Below, one piece after another: positions 38,308-47,699 of a stretch of 64,000 nt of DNA. Both the position numbers and the translations under genes were made by a program. The DNA is taken from positions 1 through 64,000 of the forward strand of contig CAKZPV010000004.1 of the NCBI GenBank assembly GCA_937139405.1. The letters are read 5' to 3'. The notes below the pieces were generated by a model. That model had not been told where the DNA came from, did no database searches, and saw only the letters and a program-made list of their open reading frames with translations. Source of the DNA: an uncultured Nitrospirota bacterium. Lineage in GTDB: Bacteria; Nitrospirota; Nitrospiria; Nitrospirales; UBA8639. Each line of letters starts with the position of its first letter. Position 1 is the first letter of the stretch.

Positions 38308-39135
38308 GTGAAGTATATTTTTGAAAATGCATCTGAAGAGCGCGAATTTCGACGTTTACAATTACTTGAAGCGGCGAATGACTCAACCTCGATAGCCTTA
38401 TTGAAGGAAACGGGGATACAACGGGGCTGGGAGTGTTTAGAACTAGGAGCAGGTGCAGGATCAATTTTACGTTGGCTGGGCGATCGCGTCGGACCAAAAG
38501 GCTTGGTGGTGGGAGTCGATAAAAATACCACTTATCTTCAAGATTTCACTTCTCCTCCTTTTCAGATCCAGAAAAACACATTTTTGGAAATGTCCCTACC
38601 TTCCACATTTGATCTTATTCATGGACGCTATATTCTTATCCACAACCAGACGGACATGGACATACTCCACAAAATATTCACCCTTCTTCATCCAGGAGGA
38701 TGGGCAATTTTTGAAGAACCAGATTTCACCTCTACTACATTAATGAATCATGTCCTAGAGGCTCCTCTAATCCGAGTCAATCTCGCCATATGTAAAATGT
38801 TCGTGAATGCAGGGTTAGATCCTGCCTATGCCCTGGGCCTTCCGAGAAGGCTTGAGCAAGCCGGATTTTATATTGAACGAACACAATCCATCATGCATCT
38901 CCAACCAGGCAATTCACCTATGGCCCACGTTATGGCTGAATCGGCTTTAGTATTGGAAAAGGAATATTGTGGGACCGGCCTCTGCTCCTCTGACGACATT
39001 CAGCACTACTGCAGACTCTCTCAAGACCCCGCCCATTGGGCCATCTATCACGCCACCACTTCAGTCATTGTTCGCAAGCCCTCAACCTTACCCACAAAAG
39101 CAGAAGGCTCCTCAACCCAAACCACTGCAGAGTAG
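38308..39135 (+). CDS. Class I SAM-dependent methyltransferase
   Basis: About 275 residues. GWECLELGAGAGSILRWLGD is SAM motif I, with GLVVGVDKN and FDLIHGRYILIHN following, and LHPGGWAIFEEPDF at motif III. The frame opens upstream inside the flavoprotein gene (38224), but the conserved YIFENASEEREFRRLQLLE start and position just after the previous stop favour GTG 38308; there is no good ribosome site, so the start is uncertain. Substrate unknown. Confidence 0.82.
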   Translation: MKYIFENASEEREFRRLQLLEAANDSTSIALLKETGIQRGWECLELGAGAGSILRWLGDRVGPKGLVVGVDKNTTYLQDFTSPPFQIQKNTFLEMSLPSTFDLIHGRYILIHNQTDMDILHKIFTLLHPGGWAIFEEPDFTSTTLMNHVLEAPLIRVNLAICKMFVNAGLDPAYALGLPRRLEQAGFYIERTQSIMHLQPGNSPMAHVMAESALVLEKEYCGTGLCSSDDIQHYCRLSQDPAHWAIYHATTSVIVRKPSTLPTKAEGSSTQTTAE

Positions 39136-39597
39136 ACAACAATTCCACCGTTTTTTAATGCGCAATGTTGCTTGAAAATAGCTGCGAACGATTGAATTTA
39201 GAGAAGCTCAAAAGAAGGTGGGTTCTGAACACCACTCACATACAGACAAAGCTTTCCGTGGCGTGAAAGAAAAACATTCGACTATATCAGACAGTTCCTT
39301 CATCCAGCTTATCAAATCACAGACATCTCCTCTAAACAGACTTAGCACGACAACGTATTCACCTGAAATTGATGACTTAGTCAAATCATGTGATTAAAGG
39401 CGATTAACCACGACATGATGAATGCACCGTACACTAGATTGGGCAAAATTTCTCGGCAGGAAATACAATTACCATCTGCAATGAGAAGAGAGTAGGTAAT
39501 TTTCTACAAGAGTAAAACTGGCAGGTAAACCTCAACAAGTCACCCTGTGGAGCCTTATACTCAGATCTAAGAATGAATTTTCGAAAACCTGAAGGCT
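39136..39597. other. Intergenic region between convergent genes
   Basis: About 460 bases between the methyltransferase (+) and the lipoprotein (-). I see no gene, RNA or clear terminator. Confidence 0.4.
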
Positions 39598-40017
39598 CTA
39601 TACTTTGGTATTCCAATAAAACGCTTTTCCGCCCTTCGGATGAGCGGCAAGAAAAGAATCTCCATTCTCGCAGGCGTAAAAAGTATGAGTTGCATTGGCA
39701 GAAATATTTTCGGGCCACCACTCTCGACTGATATGAGGTTTAGGCGATTCAAGTGGCTCAATTTGCTTACAGAGCTCCATCGGATTCCAACCTTCAGCGG
39801 TTTTATATTGAAACGTCAATATTTTTTCACCCGTACCAACATCCAAAGCCACGATGAGTTGACGGGAAGTATCTGGCAACCAATCTGGAATCAATCCTGT
39901 TCGAATGGCATTTTTCTTCCGTGCCATATCCAATGTGGAATATTCAGAATCAACAATTTCGGAACAGGCGGAAATCGAAAAAAGAAGTAGAATCAAGATA
40001 TTTACAGAATTTTTCAT
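39598..40017 (-). CDS. Putative lipoprotein of unknown function
   Basis: A 139-residue protein with a lipoprotein signal (hydrophobic ILILLLFSI, lipobox SISAC at about 15-19). The mature domain (TRQLIVALDVGTGEKILTF, FYACENGDSFLAAHP) is a small mixed fold with three further Cys-region residues; I do not recognise a family. AGAGGAA lies eight bases before ATG 40017. It is flanked by long gene-free stretches on both sides. Confidence 0.75.
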   Translation of the reverse strand: MKNSVNILILLLFSISACSEIVDSEYSTLDMARKKNAIRTGLIPDWLPDTSRQLIVALDVGTGEKILTFQYKTAEGWNPMELCKQIEPLESPKPHISREWWPENISANATHTFYACENGDSFLAAHPKGGKAFYWNTKV

Positions 40018-41218
40018 GTTCGTTCCTCTTGCTAAGGATTTATACTTTCTGTTATCGGAATTTTTTCACTAATATTAACCTAAGGATTAAAAATACTTTA
40101 TGAACCATCGTAAATACTTATGAAATAAGGTTTTTGCAAGAAGAAATGCCTCAAAATTATGGCCTGACACATGATTTAACAGTAGCTAACAGTTCAGCTC
40201 ATGGATCCAACTCAACCCTATGTATAACAATATCTTCAAGCTTAGCCAGATTGAGACGTTCCTAAAGTTAGACCAAATAATTTAGCTTCTTCGCACATAT
40301 TGTTCTGTAGAGCTTAGTCAAGCCGATCTCCTCTTGCCGAATAATGCATCATCTAAATCGGTAAAATCCTTTGGTGCGAAGTCATTGTACAAATAGAATA
40401 GTCTTGGCCAGTGGGGCCACAGCACTAATTTTCTGCAAATATTTGGTTTAGTCAGCAATCTTGCAATACTTCACTTAGCTATATGCAACGTCCCCAACAA
40501 ACACAACCGTTCACCCTTTCATGGGCTTCCAATTCTATTTGTTCGGATTGTGCTGGGCCTATAGGATTAACCTATGGCTTTGCTTCAATGCTGTAATGTG
40601 ATAAGGCGGGAAAATACCTTCTCAGTAAAGGCTGAAAAGGGTTTAGATGTAAGAATCAGCAAAACCGGAACGACAATTAGCGTACTCACCACATGGATGA
40701 GTTTTAAACGTTACTTCATCCTATTCTTGCCTTCACCTCTGTCAAGCGAGAAAGAAACTCCCATCGACGACAACCAAACTGATAGTTGATTCTTCGGTCC
40801 TGCGTTCGCAGATTGAGCTATTGGGTATTTTCAAGGAATAGGTCTAGCCAGAAATACTGTAAATTTAAAGGGACGATTTCTGATACGACTCCTCCGCATT
40901 AAATGATTGTGGATACATAAGTATCGATAGGATGAAATTCACAACTCCACATTTTCCTGTTTTAATCTCGACACATTTGGGGCTTTTGTATAATTCTCCC
41001 AAACTATTGGAAACAACCTTGTCTCAATGTGTCCACCAAGCGACTCAATCGTGATTTCTCCCGCCAACAAAATAAAGTGCAATAACATGCCATACTTATG
41101 AGGAAATCTCTGAATATTCACATATTAAAAGTCTTAATTTTCAGAAAATACAACCGAATTAGTATTAAAGTACTAAAGAATAAGCAATCTTCAGTTGAGG
41201 TGAAAGGCAATCCCTATA
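40018..41218. other. Long AT-rich gene-free region
   Basis: About 1.2 kb without a gene I can support. Short open frames (for example 40574-40789) lack ribosome sites and recognisable products. I see no tRNA-like T-loop, tandem repeat or transposase remnant. It could hold decayed genes, a small RNA or the promoter of the coiled-coil gene. Confidence 0.5.
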
Positions 41219-42358
41219 ATGAAGAACAAAAAAGATATTCTTCAACTCCTAGACGAAGTTCAAGCCACCGCGCAGACATTGTGTCACGAAAAAGTAGATC
41301 TGGGAGAGCAGGTGAAAAAAATCGAAGCTGAAGTATCTACGCTTAGGGCAGAAAAAACCCAATTCGACCAAGCGCTACAAGCTAAAACCGAGCTTTCACA
41401 AAAGGTGCAGACCTTACAGACCAGCACTACTCAAATGACCAAAGAGTTATCGGAAACGAAAACTCAGCTCACCCAGGCCCTACAGGCTAAAACCGAACTT
41501 ACGCAAAAGGTGCAAACTCTACAGGCCAGCCAGGCGCAAATGACCAAAGAGTTACCAGAAACGAAAACGCAACTCACGCAGGCCCTACAGGCTAAAACCG
41601 AACTGACTCAAGAGATGCAAACGTTACACACCAGCGTTGCAAACTTGACCAAAGAATTACAGCACACGAAAGCCCAACTTGCTCAAGCCAAAGAAGCGCC
41701 ACCCACGGAACCCACAAAAGTCGAAGCAGACTTGTCTAAGCTCCGCGCAGAGAAAACCCAAGAAATCTGGAATCTCCAGGAGATCAATGCGCATCTGACC
41801 GAAGAGCTGCAAGCCACGAAAGCTCAACTCGCTCAAGCGAAACAACCGTCACCGATAACGACCGAACCCACGCAAGAGATGCAGACGTTACACGCCAGCG
41901 TTGCGAATTTAACCAAAGAATTGAAAGACACCAAAGCCCAACTCACCCAAGCTAAGCAGGCGACACCACCGCCAACCGAATCCACACAAGAGATGCAAAC
42001 GTTACACACCAGCGTTGCAAACTTGACCAAAGAATTACAGCACACGAAAGCCCAACTCTTCGAGGCCAAACAAACGCCGGGGACCGAACCGACACAAGAG
42101 ATGCAGACCTTACAGGTCAGCTATGCCCAAGTAACCAAAGAGTTGGAAGACACGAAGGCTCAACTTACTGGACAGTTACAGGAAACGAATCATCAGCTCC
42201 CAGCCTTTAATCCTGAGATTCAAAGTCTCCAGGATGAGCTTCGAAATAGCGAACTCCAGAACCAATTATTGGATAATGAGCTGTCACAAAAAAACGAAGA
42301 AATCAAAGACTTAGAAAACCGTCTTAGTGTGTATACTTCTCTCGCTTCGCCATCTTAA
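41219..42358 (+). CDS. Repeat-rich coiled-coil protein
   Basis: A 379-residue protein made almost wholly of heptad-rich repeats of about 32-40 residues. Each unit runs roughly EMQTLHTSVANLTKELQHTK then AQLxxAKQ, with short Pro/Thr-rich spacers (TPPPTEST, TEPTKV) between some units. It contains no hydrophobic segment or signal peptide and is rich in Gln, Lys, Thr and Glu. It would form a long soluble rod. It is convergent with the chemosensory operon, so a link to receptor arrays is possible but not shown. The start ATG 41219 lies 13-20 bases after a GAGGTGAAAGG stretch. No known family is assigned. Confidence 0.8.
   Translation: MKNKKDILQLLDEVQATAQTLCHEKVDLGEQVKKIEAEVSTLRAEKTQFDQALQAKTELSQKVQTLQTSTTQMTKELSETKTQLTQALQAKTELTQKVQTLQASQAQMTKELPETKTQLTQALQAKTELTQEMQTLHTSVANLTKELQHTKAQLAQAKEAPPTEPTKVEADLSKLRAEKTQEIWNLQEINAHLTEELQATKAQLAQAKQPSPITTEPTQEMQTLHASVANLTKELKDTKAQLTQAKQATPPPTESTQEMQTLHTSVANLTKELQHTKAQLFEAKQTPGTEPTQEMQTLQVSYAQVTKELEDTKAQLTGQLQETNHQLPAFNPEIQSLQDELRNSELQNQLLDNELSQKNEEIKDLENRLSVYTSLASPS
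41609..41679 (+). repeat. 71-bp perfect direct repeat within the coiled-coil gene, copy 1
   Basis: Identical to 41987-42057. It encodes one coiled-coil unit. Weaker copies occur throughout 41390-42180. Confidence 0.88.
41987..42057 (+). repeat. 71-bp perfect direct repeat within the coiled-coil gene, copy 2
   Basis: Identical to 41609-41679, 378 bases (126 codons) downstream, so gain or loss between the copies would keep the frame. Confidence 0.88.
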
Positions 42359-42576
42359 TCAGTTGATGAAATCACTCTCTAGCCTTCATCTCCCCTTTTG
42401 CATAAACACATTTCGCATTTCAATCCTTCCTGGATCAATCCTATTCAGTAGGAAAAATCTCCAATATTCTTAGCATCAAATCTAGACAAAACAAGAGTGA
42501 TACCGGCACTTCTCTCAGATTTGTCCCTGTCATGGAAGTTGTCCTGAAGGTGACACCAATTACTATCCAAAATTGG

Positions 42577-43641
42577 TTATTTCGCCACAATGCTCAGCAA
42601 CATAGAGGCAATATCCTGTAAAGGAAGAATATGAGAGGCGGCTTTGACTTCAATGGCGCGTTGCGGCATGCCAAATACGACACAACTTTGCTCGTTTTGC
42701 GCGATGGTGATGCCCCCTTGATCGGCTATAGCCAACATGCCATCGACTCCATCCTCACCCATCCCGGTGAGCAGAACACCAGTCACCTGGCGTCCAAACC
42801 GATAGGCCGCTGATTGAAAGGAAACCGTGACAGAGGGAATATGATTGTCAGATTGAGACCCGTTAACGACTAGAAATCTTCCTTCAGCATCAAATTTTAA
42901 ATGCTGGTGTTCTGGAGGAAAATAGACAGTTCCCGCTTGAGGCCTTGCCTTTGACTCAGCAATGGATACGGGAAGTGAGCAATCCACTGCAAGCCAATTA
43001 ACCAAGTCTTCTAAGAATCCTTGGCTAATGTGTTGTACACACACGATAGGGAATGGAAAATTAGAGGGAAGTTGAGACAAGATTTCTTTGAGGGCATGAG
43101 GCCCACCCGTCGACGCTCCAATCACGACGATCCCAGGTAGCACAGTAGAACCATCACCTGAAACAAAAGGATTCAGCTCCATTGCACTTTTCGGAAGAAT
43201 CTGTCGTTTCCGCAAGACCATGACTCCGGATAGTATTTTGATTTTCTTAATCAATTCCTGTGCCTTCGTGTAAAAGGCTTCTTCGTGTTCATCATCAGGC
43301 ATAGGAAAAACCTCAATGGCTCCGGCTTCAAATAGCTGGAACGTCTTGTCTCGATCTTCTTTTTGGCCTAAACGACTCACAACAAGTATGGCATGAGGAT
43401 CTGTTGTCATGATGCCTCTTGTTAGATCCAGGCCATCCATAACCGGCATTTCTAATTCAGTGCAAATGACCTGTGAATCGCTCTTGGGAATGAGTTCTAA
43501 GGCCTCTTTGCCATTCTTTGCGGTCCCACTGATTTCAATGTCGGAAGAGGGGGCTAACATCTGTTGAAGAGAGGAAAGCGTTTCGCCGACGAGGAAGGTT
43601 CGAATTGGTTGGCCAGCACATGGACCTAAGGCTTTCGACAT
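42577..43641 (-). CDS. cheB: CheB-type chemoreceptor methylesterase with a non-phosphorylatable receiver
   Basis: A 354-residue protein. The C-terminal methylesterase domain has a complete triad: Ser177 in GASTGGP, His204 in VQHIS and Asp297 in LTGMGEDGVDG. The N-terminal receiver is altered: the acidic pair of VDDS is VGET (Gly19, Glu20), and the phospho-acceptor Asp of LDxEMP is Glu62 (TELEMPVMDG). Glu in this place can mimic phosphorylation, so the enzyme may be constitutively active. It removes methyl groups from, or deamidates, chemoreceptors. It is the last gene of the operon, 97 bases after cheA. Confidence 0.92.
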   Translation of the reverse strand: MSKALGPCAGQPIRTFLVGETLSSLQQMLAPSSDIEISGTAKNGKEALELIPKSDSQVICTELEMPVMDGLDLTRGIMTTDPHAILVVSRLGQKEDRDKTFQLFEAGAIEVFPMPDDEHEEAFYTKAQELIKKIKILSGVMVLRKRQILPKSAMELNPFVSGDGSTVLPGIVVIGASTGGPHALKEILSQLPSNFPFPIVCVQHISQGFLEDLVNWLAVDCSLPVSIAESKARPQAGTVYFPPEHQHLKFDAEGRFLVVNGSQSDNHIPSVTVSFQSAAYRFGRQVTGVLLTGMGEDGVDGMLAIADQGGITIAQNEQSCVVFGMPQRAIEVKAASHILPLQDIASMLLSIVAK

Positions 43642-43738
43642 GGTCCTCTTAAGATTTAGGGCAAACTGTAAGCAGAAAATAGAAGAAGATATGAGACACT
43701 ACAGGGATGTTATGTACTTTTTATCAATACATGCTCCA

Positions 43739-46660
43739 TTAACGAGATCGAGAAACGGTCAATTGTCTCTCTGCGGTCCGTATGAGATCGTCTGGGTTGA
43801 GAATGATGCAGACCTCTCCAGTATTGAGAATGGTTGAGCCGGACATATGACGTACCCTTTTCAAAATTAGGCCCTGTGGTTGCGGGCGAACTTCTTCCTC
43901 AAACAAAATTTCATCGACGAGGCACCCAAGCGATTTACCATCGACCACCACTACCACACAGGGACAAAGCTCATCTTGCTTAGACCGATCTTCCACTTCC
44001 AATACATCATTAAGAGAGACAAGGGGAATAACCTGACCATCTTGATTCACAAATTCCTGATTTTTGGAAGCCTTCGAACCTTTCGTATTCAAATGGGTCG
44101 TCGTCTGAACATAGTCGATAGAAATTCCATACTTCTGACCAGCCACCGAAACAATTAATACGTGAACAGGCGGCATTGGCCCAGGCAATTGGATTTGGAT
44201 CATACAACCAGAACCGGAAGTCGACCCCACGTACACAGCTCCCTTGAGACGTTTAATTGCAGACTGGACGACGTCCAAACCCATTCCCTTTTCTGACACA
44301 CCAGGAAGAGACGTTCTTGTAGAAAAACCCGGATTGAAGACTAATGATTCAATCTGAGGAAGAGGCATCGCCTCCAATTCCTCGCTCGTATACAGTTTGG
44401 CTTGGATAGCCGCCTGTTTGATCGCCTCGATATCCAATCCTTTCCCATCATCCCATAATTCGAGAAGCAGATAGGTTCCCATTTGAAAGACATAGAGCCG
44501 AAGGGACCCCTTTTTCGGTTTACCCGCCTGAATCCGCTGGGTAGGCGATTCAATCCCATGATAAATGGCATTTCGAATAAGATGACGCAACGGCTCCTTC
44601 AATTCTTCCAGGACCTGTTTATCCACGGTCATATGCCCACCTTCAAGGCTCAATTCGACCTCTTTCTGAAGTTCCCGACCAATATCAGACGCCATCTTGG
44701 GTAGATGTTGAAAGAAAGAAGAAAAAGTCAGGAGTCTCATTGACCGGATATGTTCCTCTAGTGTCTCAGAAATCGAACTTAATCTCTGTTGCTCATCCGC
44801 CACTGTTCTAGCAACGCGCCCAACAACACCGGTTAAGACGCTCAACTGCTGATTTTCCTGTTTATAAAATTTCGCCATCACATCTTTGGTCATTTGCTGT
44901 TTTGAACGAGCTCCCTTGACACCAATGTCGCGATACTCAAAGACTGCATGACTCCAAGAATCCGAAAACTCTACAAGATTTGCCGTATCAATGAGACATC
45001 CCTGACGACCACAAATAACCGCCTTCAAATCTTCAACAAGCACCATCAATTCATCTAATCTCGCAGATTCAACCAAGAGGGCGCCCTTATGATCTTTTTG
45101 ACTGTCTCCTTTATCTAGTGGTGTTTGCACCGGCTCATGAGCCACTCCTACTTCTGCTAAGGCTCGTTCATCCAAAAAGCCAAGAGGATCAATATCTGTA
45201 GTGACCTCAGACGTAAATTCATCAAAAAGAGCTTGAACCCCATTGGCCCCATGCTCTAAATAATCGACAAATTTTCTCGTCACCACGTTCGGTCTGCGTT
45301 TCGCCACTCGCAAGAGGTCTTCAACTCGACGAGCGACAATTTCCATTTTGCGAGCTCCCAACATTCGTGCCACACTCATCAGAAAATGAGATTGATTGAA
45401 AGCTCGTTGGAGTAACTCCTCCGTGGTCTCTCCCCTGGCACTCAGCGTCTCCCGCAAATTCATGATCGATTCACGGAGATCTCTCAGAGACTCTTTGCTC
45501 TCCCGCATAAAGATGACATGTAAGTCATTCACTTCACCAACAACAGCCTCAACAGTCTCTTCTGAATTAACTTGCGGCTGATCCGCTATGACCTGAGAAA
45601 ATGTTTGGTCAACTGTCAATTCTCCGCTCAGCAGAAGCTTTTGCAAATCTAACACCTTCAAGAACTTCTGATCATGAAATTGAGCAACACCTCGAATATA
45701 TCCTTCTTCCTTCAAGGTTTCGGACAAGGATCCAGAGACCATATCACTGGCTTGAAGAAACACGGACTCAATGATTTCTTCTACAACAATACCGACGTAA
45801 ATATTTTCAAACTGAACAACCACCGCCTTGTGAAAATTTTCGTTCTTACTGATCGGTGCGCCAAGTGTAGACCGCATATCAACAATTGGTAAGACTTCAC
45901 CTCGGACATTGATTACTCCGACAACAAAGTCTGGACAACCAGGAATCGTATGCACTGATTGGAATTCAGCACATTCCCGTATTAAACCTAAATCAATCCC
46001 AAAGTATTCTTCTTTGATGCGAATAACAACGAGCTGCGTATGCTCTGAGAGATCTTCTTCGTCAGACTCCATAAGATCCGTCGTACGTTCTCGCATCAGA
46101 GATTGTTCCAACAACGTCAATCCCCGAATAAGGTTGGGAGCATCGCTCAGCTGACCATCATTGTCGGGTTGAGTAATGCGTTGAATAAATTGTCGAATGT
46201 CATTTCTGTCTTGAGGTAAAGGAAGTGGATGCAACACGTTAATGGCACCATCTTCATGCTGTATCAAATGAGCGATCAAAGGATTCGGTGACCCAGGCAC
46301 AATTTCTGGTGGGGATTCTAATTCCATCTCTTCTGGTTCAATATCCAACAGGTCTCGGGTTTCATCGACAATCAATCCGCTTATCATGCCATCCCATTCG
46401 AAAAGAATAAGATTGTCGCTAATCTTGTAACGAAATGACACATGCCCTAAGGGGCTATCTAGATTCATTACCGGGACAAGCTGCCCGTGATAATTAAAGA
46501 TTCCAACAATATGTTCTGGCATCGTGTCAACGACAACCAGCTCGGGGAGGCAAATGACTTCTTTCACGATTGGAAGAGGCAAAGCATAACGTGCTTGATG
46601 TCGATGAAAGATTAAGTGAAGTCCAGATGTGGTTGATAAACTAGAGGTAGAAGACAGCAT
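43739..46660 (-). CDS. cheA: CheA-type histidine kinase fused to CheW domains
   Basis: A 973-residue protein. Order by approximate residue: CheW domain (8-150), second CheW domain (205-350), an Hpt-like domain (380-490), a linker and dimerisation part (to 690), HATPase (690-835) with the N-box LRHLIRNAIYHGIE, DDGKGLD and EKGMGLDVV, and a C-terminal CheW-type regulatory domain (840-965). The Hpt-like domain has SHFLMSVARML with His425 in the acceptor place, but the usual Lys-Gly after it are Met-Ser, so phosphotransfer may be reduced or lost. Two N-terminal CheW domains before Hpt are unusual and may replace a separate CheW, which is absent nearby. Lies between cheR and cheB. Confidence 0.9.
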   Translation of the reverse strand: MLSSTSSLSTTSGLHLIFHRHQARYALPLPIVKEVICLPELVVVDTMPEHIVGIFNYHGQLVPVMNLDSPLGHVSFRYKISDNLILFEWDGMISGLIVDETRDLLDIEPEEMELESPPEIVPGSPNPLIAHLIQHEDGAINVLHPLPLPQDRNDIRQFIQRITQPDNDGQLSDAPNLIRGLTLLEQSLMRERTTDLMESDEEDLSEHTQLVVIRIKEEYFGIDLGLIRECAEFQSVHTIPGCPDFVVGVINVRGEVLPIVDMRSTLGAPISKNENFHKAVVVQFENIYVGIVVEEIIESVFLQASDMVSGSLSETLKEEGYIRGVAQFHDQKFLKVLDLQKLLLSGELTVDQTFSQVIADQPQVNSEETVEAVVGEVNDLHVIFMRESKESLRDLRESIMNLRETLSARGETTEELLQRAFNQSHFLMSVARMLGARKMEIVARRVEDLLRVAKRRPNVVTRKFVDYLEHGANGVQALFDEFTSEVTTDIDPLGFLDERALAEVGVAHEPVQTPLDKGDSQKDHKGALLVESARLDELMVLVEDLKAVICGRQGCLIDTANLVEFSDSWSHAVFEYRDIGVKGARSKQQMTKDVMAKFYKQENQQLSVLTGVVGRVARTVADEQQRLSSISETLEEHIRSMRLLTFSSFFQHLPKMASDIGRELQKEVELSLEGGHMTVDKQVLEELKEPLRHLIRNAIYHGIESPTQRIQAGKPKKGSLRLYVFQMGTYLLLELWDDGKGLDIEAIKQAAIQAKLYTSEELEAMPLPQIESLVFNPGFSTRTSLPGVSEKGMGLDVVQSAIKRLKGAVYVGSTSGSGCMIQIQLPGPMPPVHVLIVSVAGQKYGISIDYVQTTTHLNTKGSKASKNQEFVNQDGQVIPLVSLNDVLEVEDRSKQDELCPCVVVVVDGKSLGCLVDEILFEEEVRPQPQGLILKRVRHMSGSTILNTGEVCIILNPDDLIRTAERQLTVSRSR

Positions 46661-46775
46661 GGTTCACCCACAGCGTGAGCACAATCCACTCTCTCCATAA
46701 GGTGAGAATGCGTGTGCTTTGAGATGGAATAAAAGCTTGGATTCTAAAACCGGGTTGACGCAAATGTTCATATTC

Positions 46776-47696
46776 TTACAGCCTGTCTCCTTTAGACATG
46801 ACACATGGCTTTTGTGTTCGTTGATAAATGACAGAATCTGTGAAGATCTTGGTTTGTAAGGGAGCCATGGCCTGAACAGGCAATTCACCATGTCCTGTAA
46901 GAATGTATCCGTCACTCGTCAATGTCTCAACCATTTTTCTTACGACATGCCCTATCGCTTCCGCATGAAAATAGAGGAAGACGTTCCGGCAAATAATTAA
47001 GTCAAAATCGTCAATTCCCAAATCCGATAAAGCAAAGGAGTCAGCAAAAATATTGCCCTTTCGAAAAGTCACCATCTTCCGTATGGGTTCCTTCAGAACC
47101 CATTGGTTTCCTCTTTGCTGGAAATACTGTTGACGCAGATCCGAATCAACTTTTCTGAAGGCCCATTGACCATAGATGCCTTGCTGCGCACGTTGAATAG
47201 ATCGGACGTTGATGTCCATTCCGAGAATATCTATATTCCAATTCAGACGATCCGGAAGGAGTTGATCTACCAATATGGCGAGAGAGTAGGCTTCTTCACC
47301 TGTCGAACAACCTGCGCTCAAAATCCGAAGCGATCGTGCGGCCTTCCGGCGTTGAATCAACGTAGGTAGAATATGTTCTTTGAGAAGTGTGATCTGTCCA
47401 CTATCACGAAAGAAAAATGTTTCTCCGTTCATGAAGAGTGCAAGCAATTGCTCCCATTCTGCTATACCCTCATCTGACTGAGATTCGACAAGCTGAAAAT
47501 ACCGAATTGGATCCAAAAGAGAATGAACCGTCATCCTCTTTCGAACGATTTCACTAAGCTTTTCTGTTTCCTTCTGTGAAATTTGAATTCCACAAAAAGT
47601 GGACAACCGAGCTCCCAACCACAGCACAATGGAATCATCGCCAAGAGATCGATTCTTCGAGGTTTGACCCTCTTGAATCTCTTCCAATAGAACCAT
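46776..47696 (-). CDS. cheR: CheR chemoreceptor methyltransferase
   Basis: A 306-residue enzyme using SAM to methylate receptor glutamates. Motif I is LSAGCSTGEEAYSLAI, followed by DINVRSIQRAQQGIYG, FRKGNIF and IICRNVFLYFH, all standard for CheR. It starts three bases after the chemoreceptor stop and precedes cheA by 115 bases. Confidence 0.95.
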   Translation of the reverse strand: MVLLEEIQEGQTSKNRSLGDDSIVLWLGARLSTFCGIQISQKETEKLSEIVRKRMTVHSLLDPIRYFQLVESQSDEGIAEWEQLLALFMNGETFFFRDSGQITLLKEHILPTLIQRRKAARSLRILSAGCSTGEEAYSLAILVDQLLPDRLNWNIDILGMDINVRSIQRAQQGIYGQWAFRKVDSDLRQQYFQQRGNQWVLKEPIRKMVTFRKGNIFADSFALSDLGIDDFDLIICRNVFLYFHAEAIGHVVRKMVETLTSDGYILTGHGELPVQAMAPLQTKIFTDSVIYQRTQKPCVMSKGDRL

Positions 47697-47699
47697 GTG

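Noticed and set aside
40574-40789. 71-codon open frame in the long gap
   Set aside because: No ribosome site or family; consistent with chance in AT-rich sequence.
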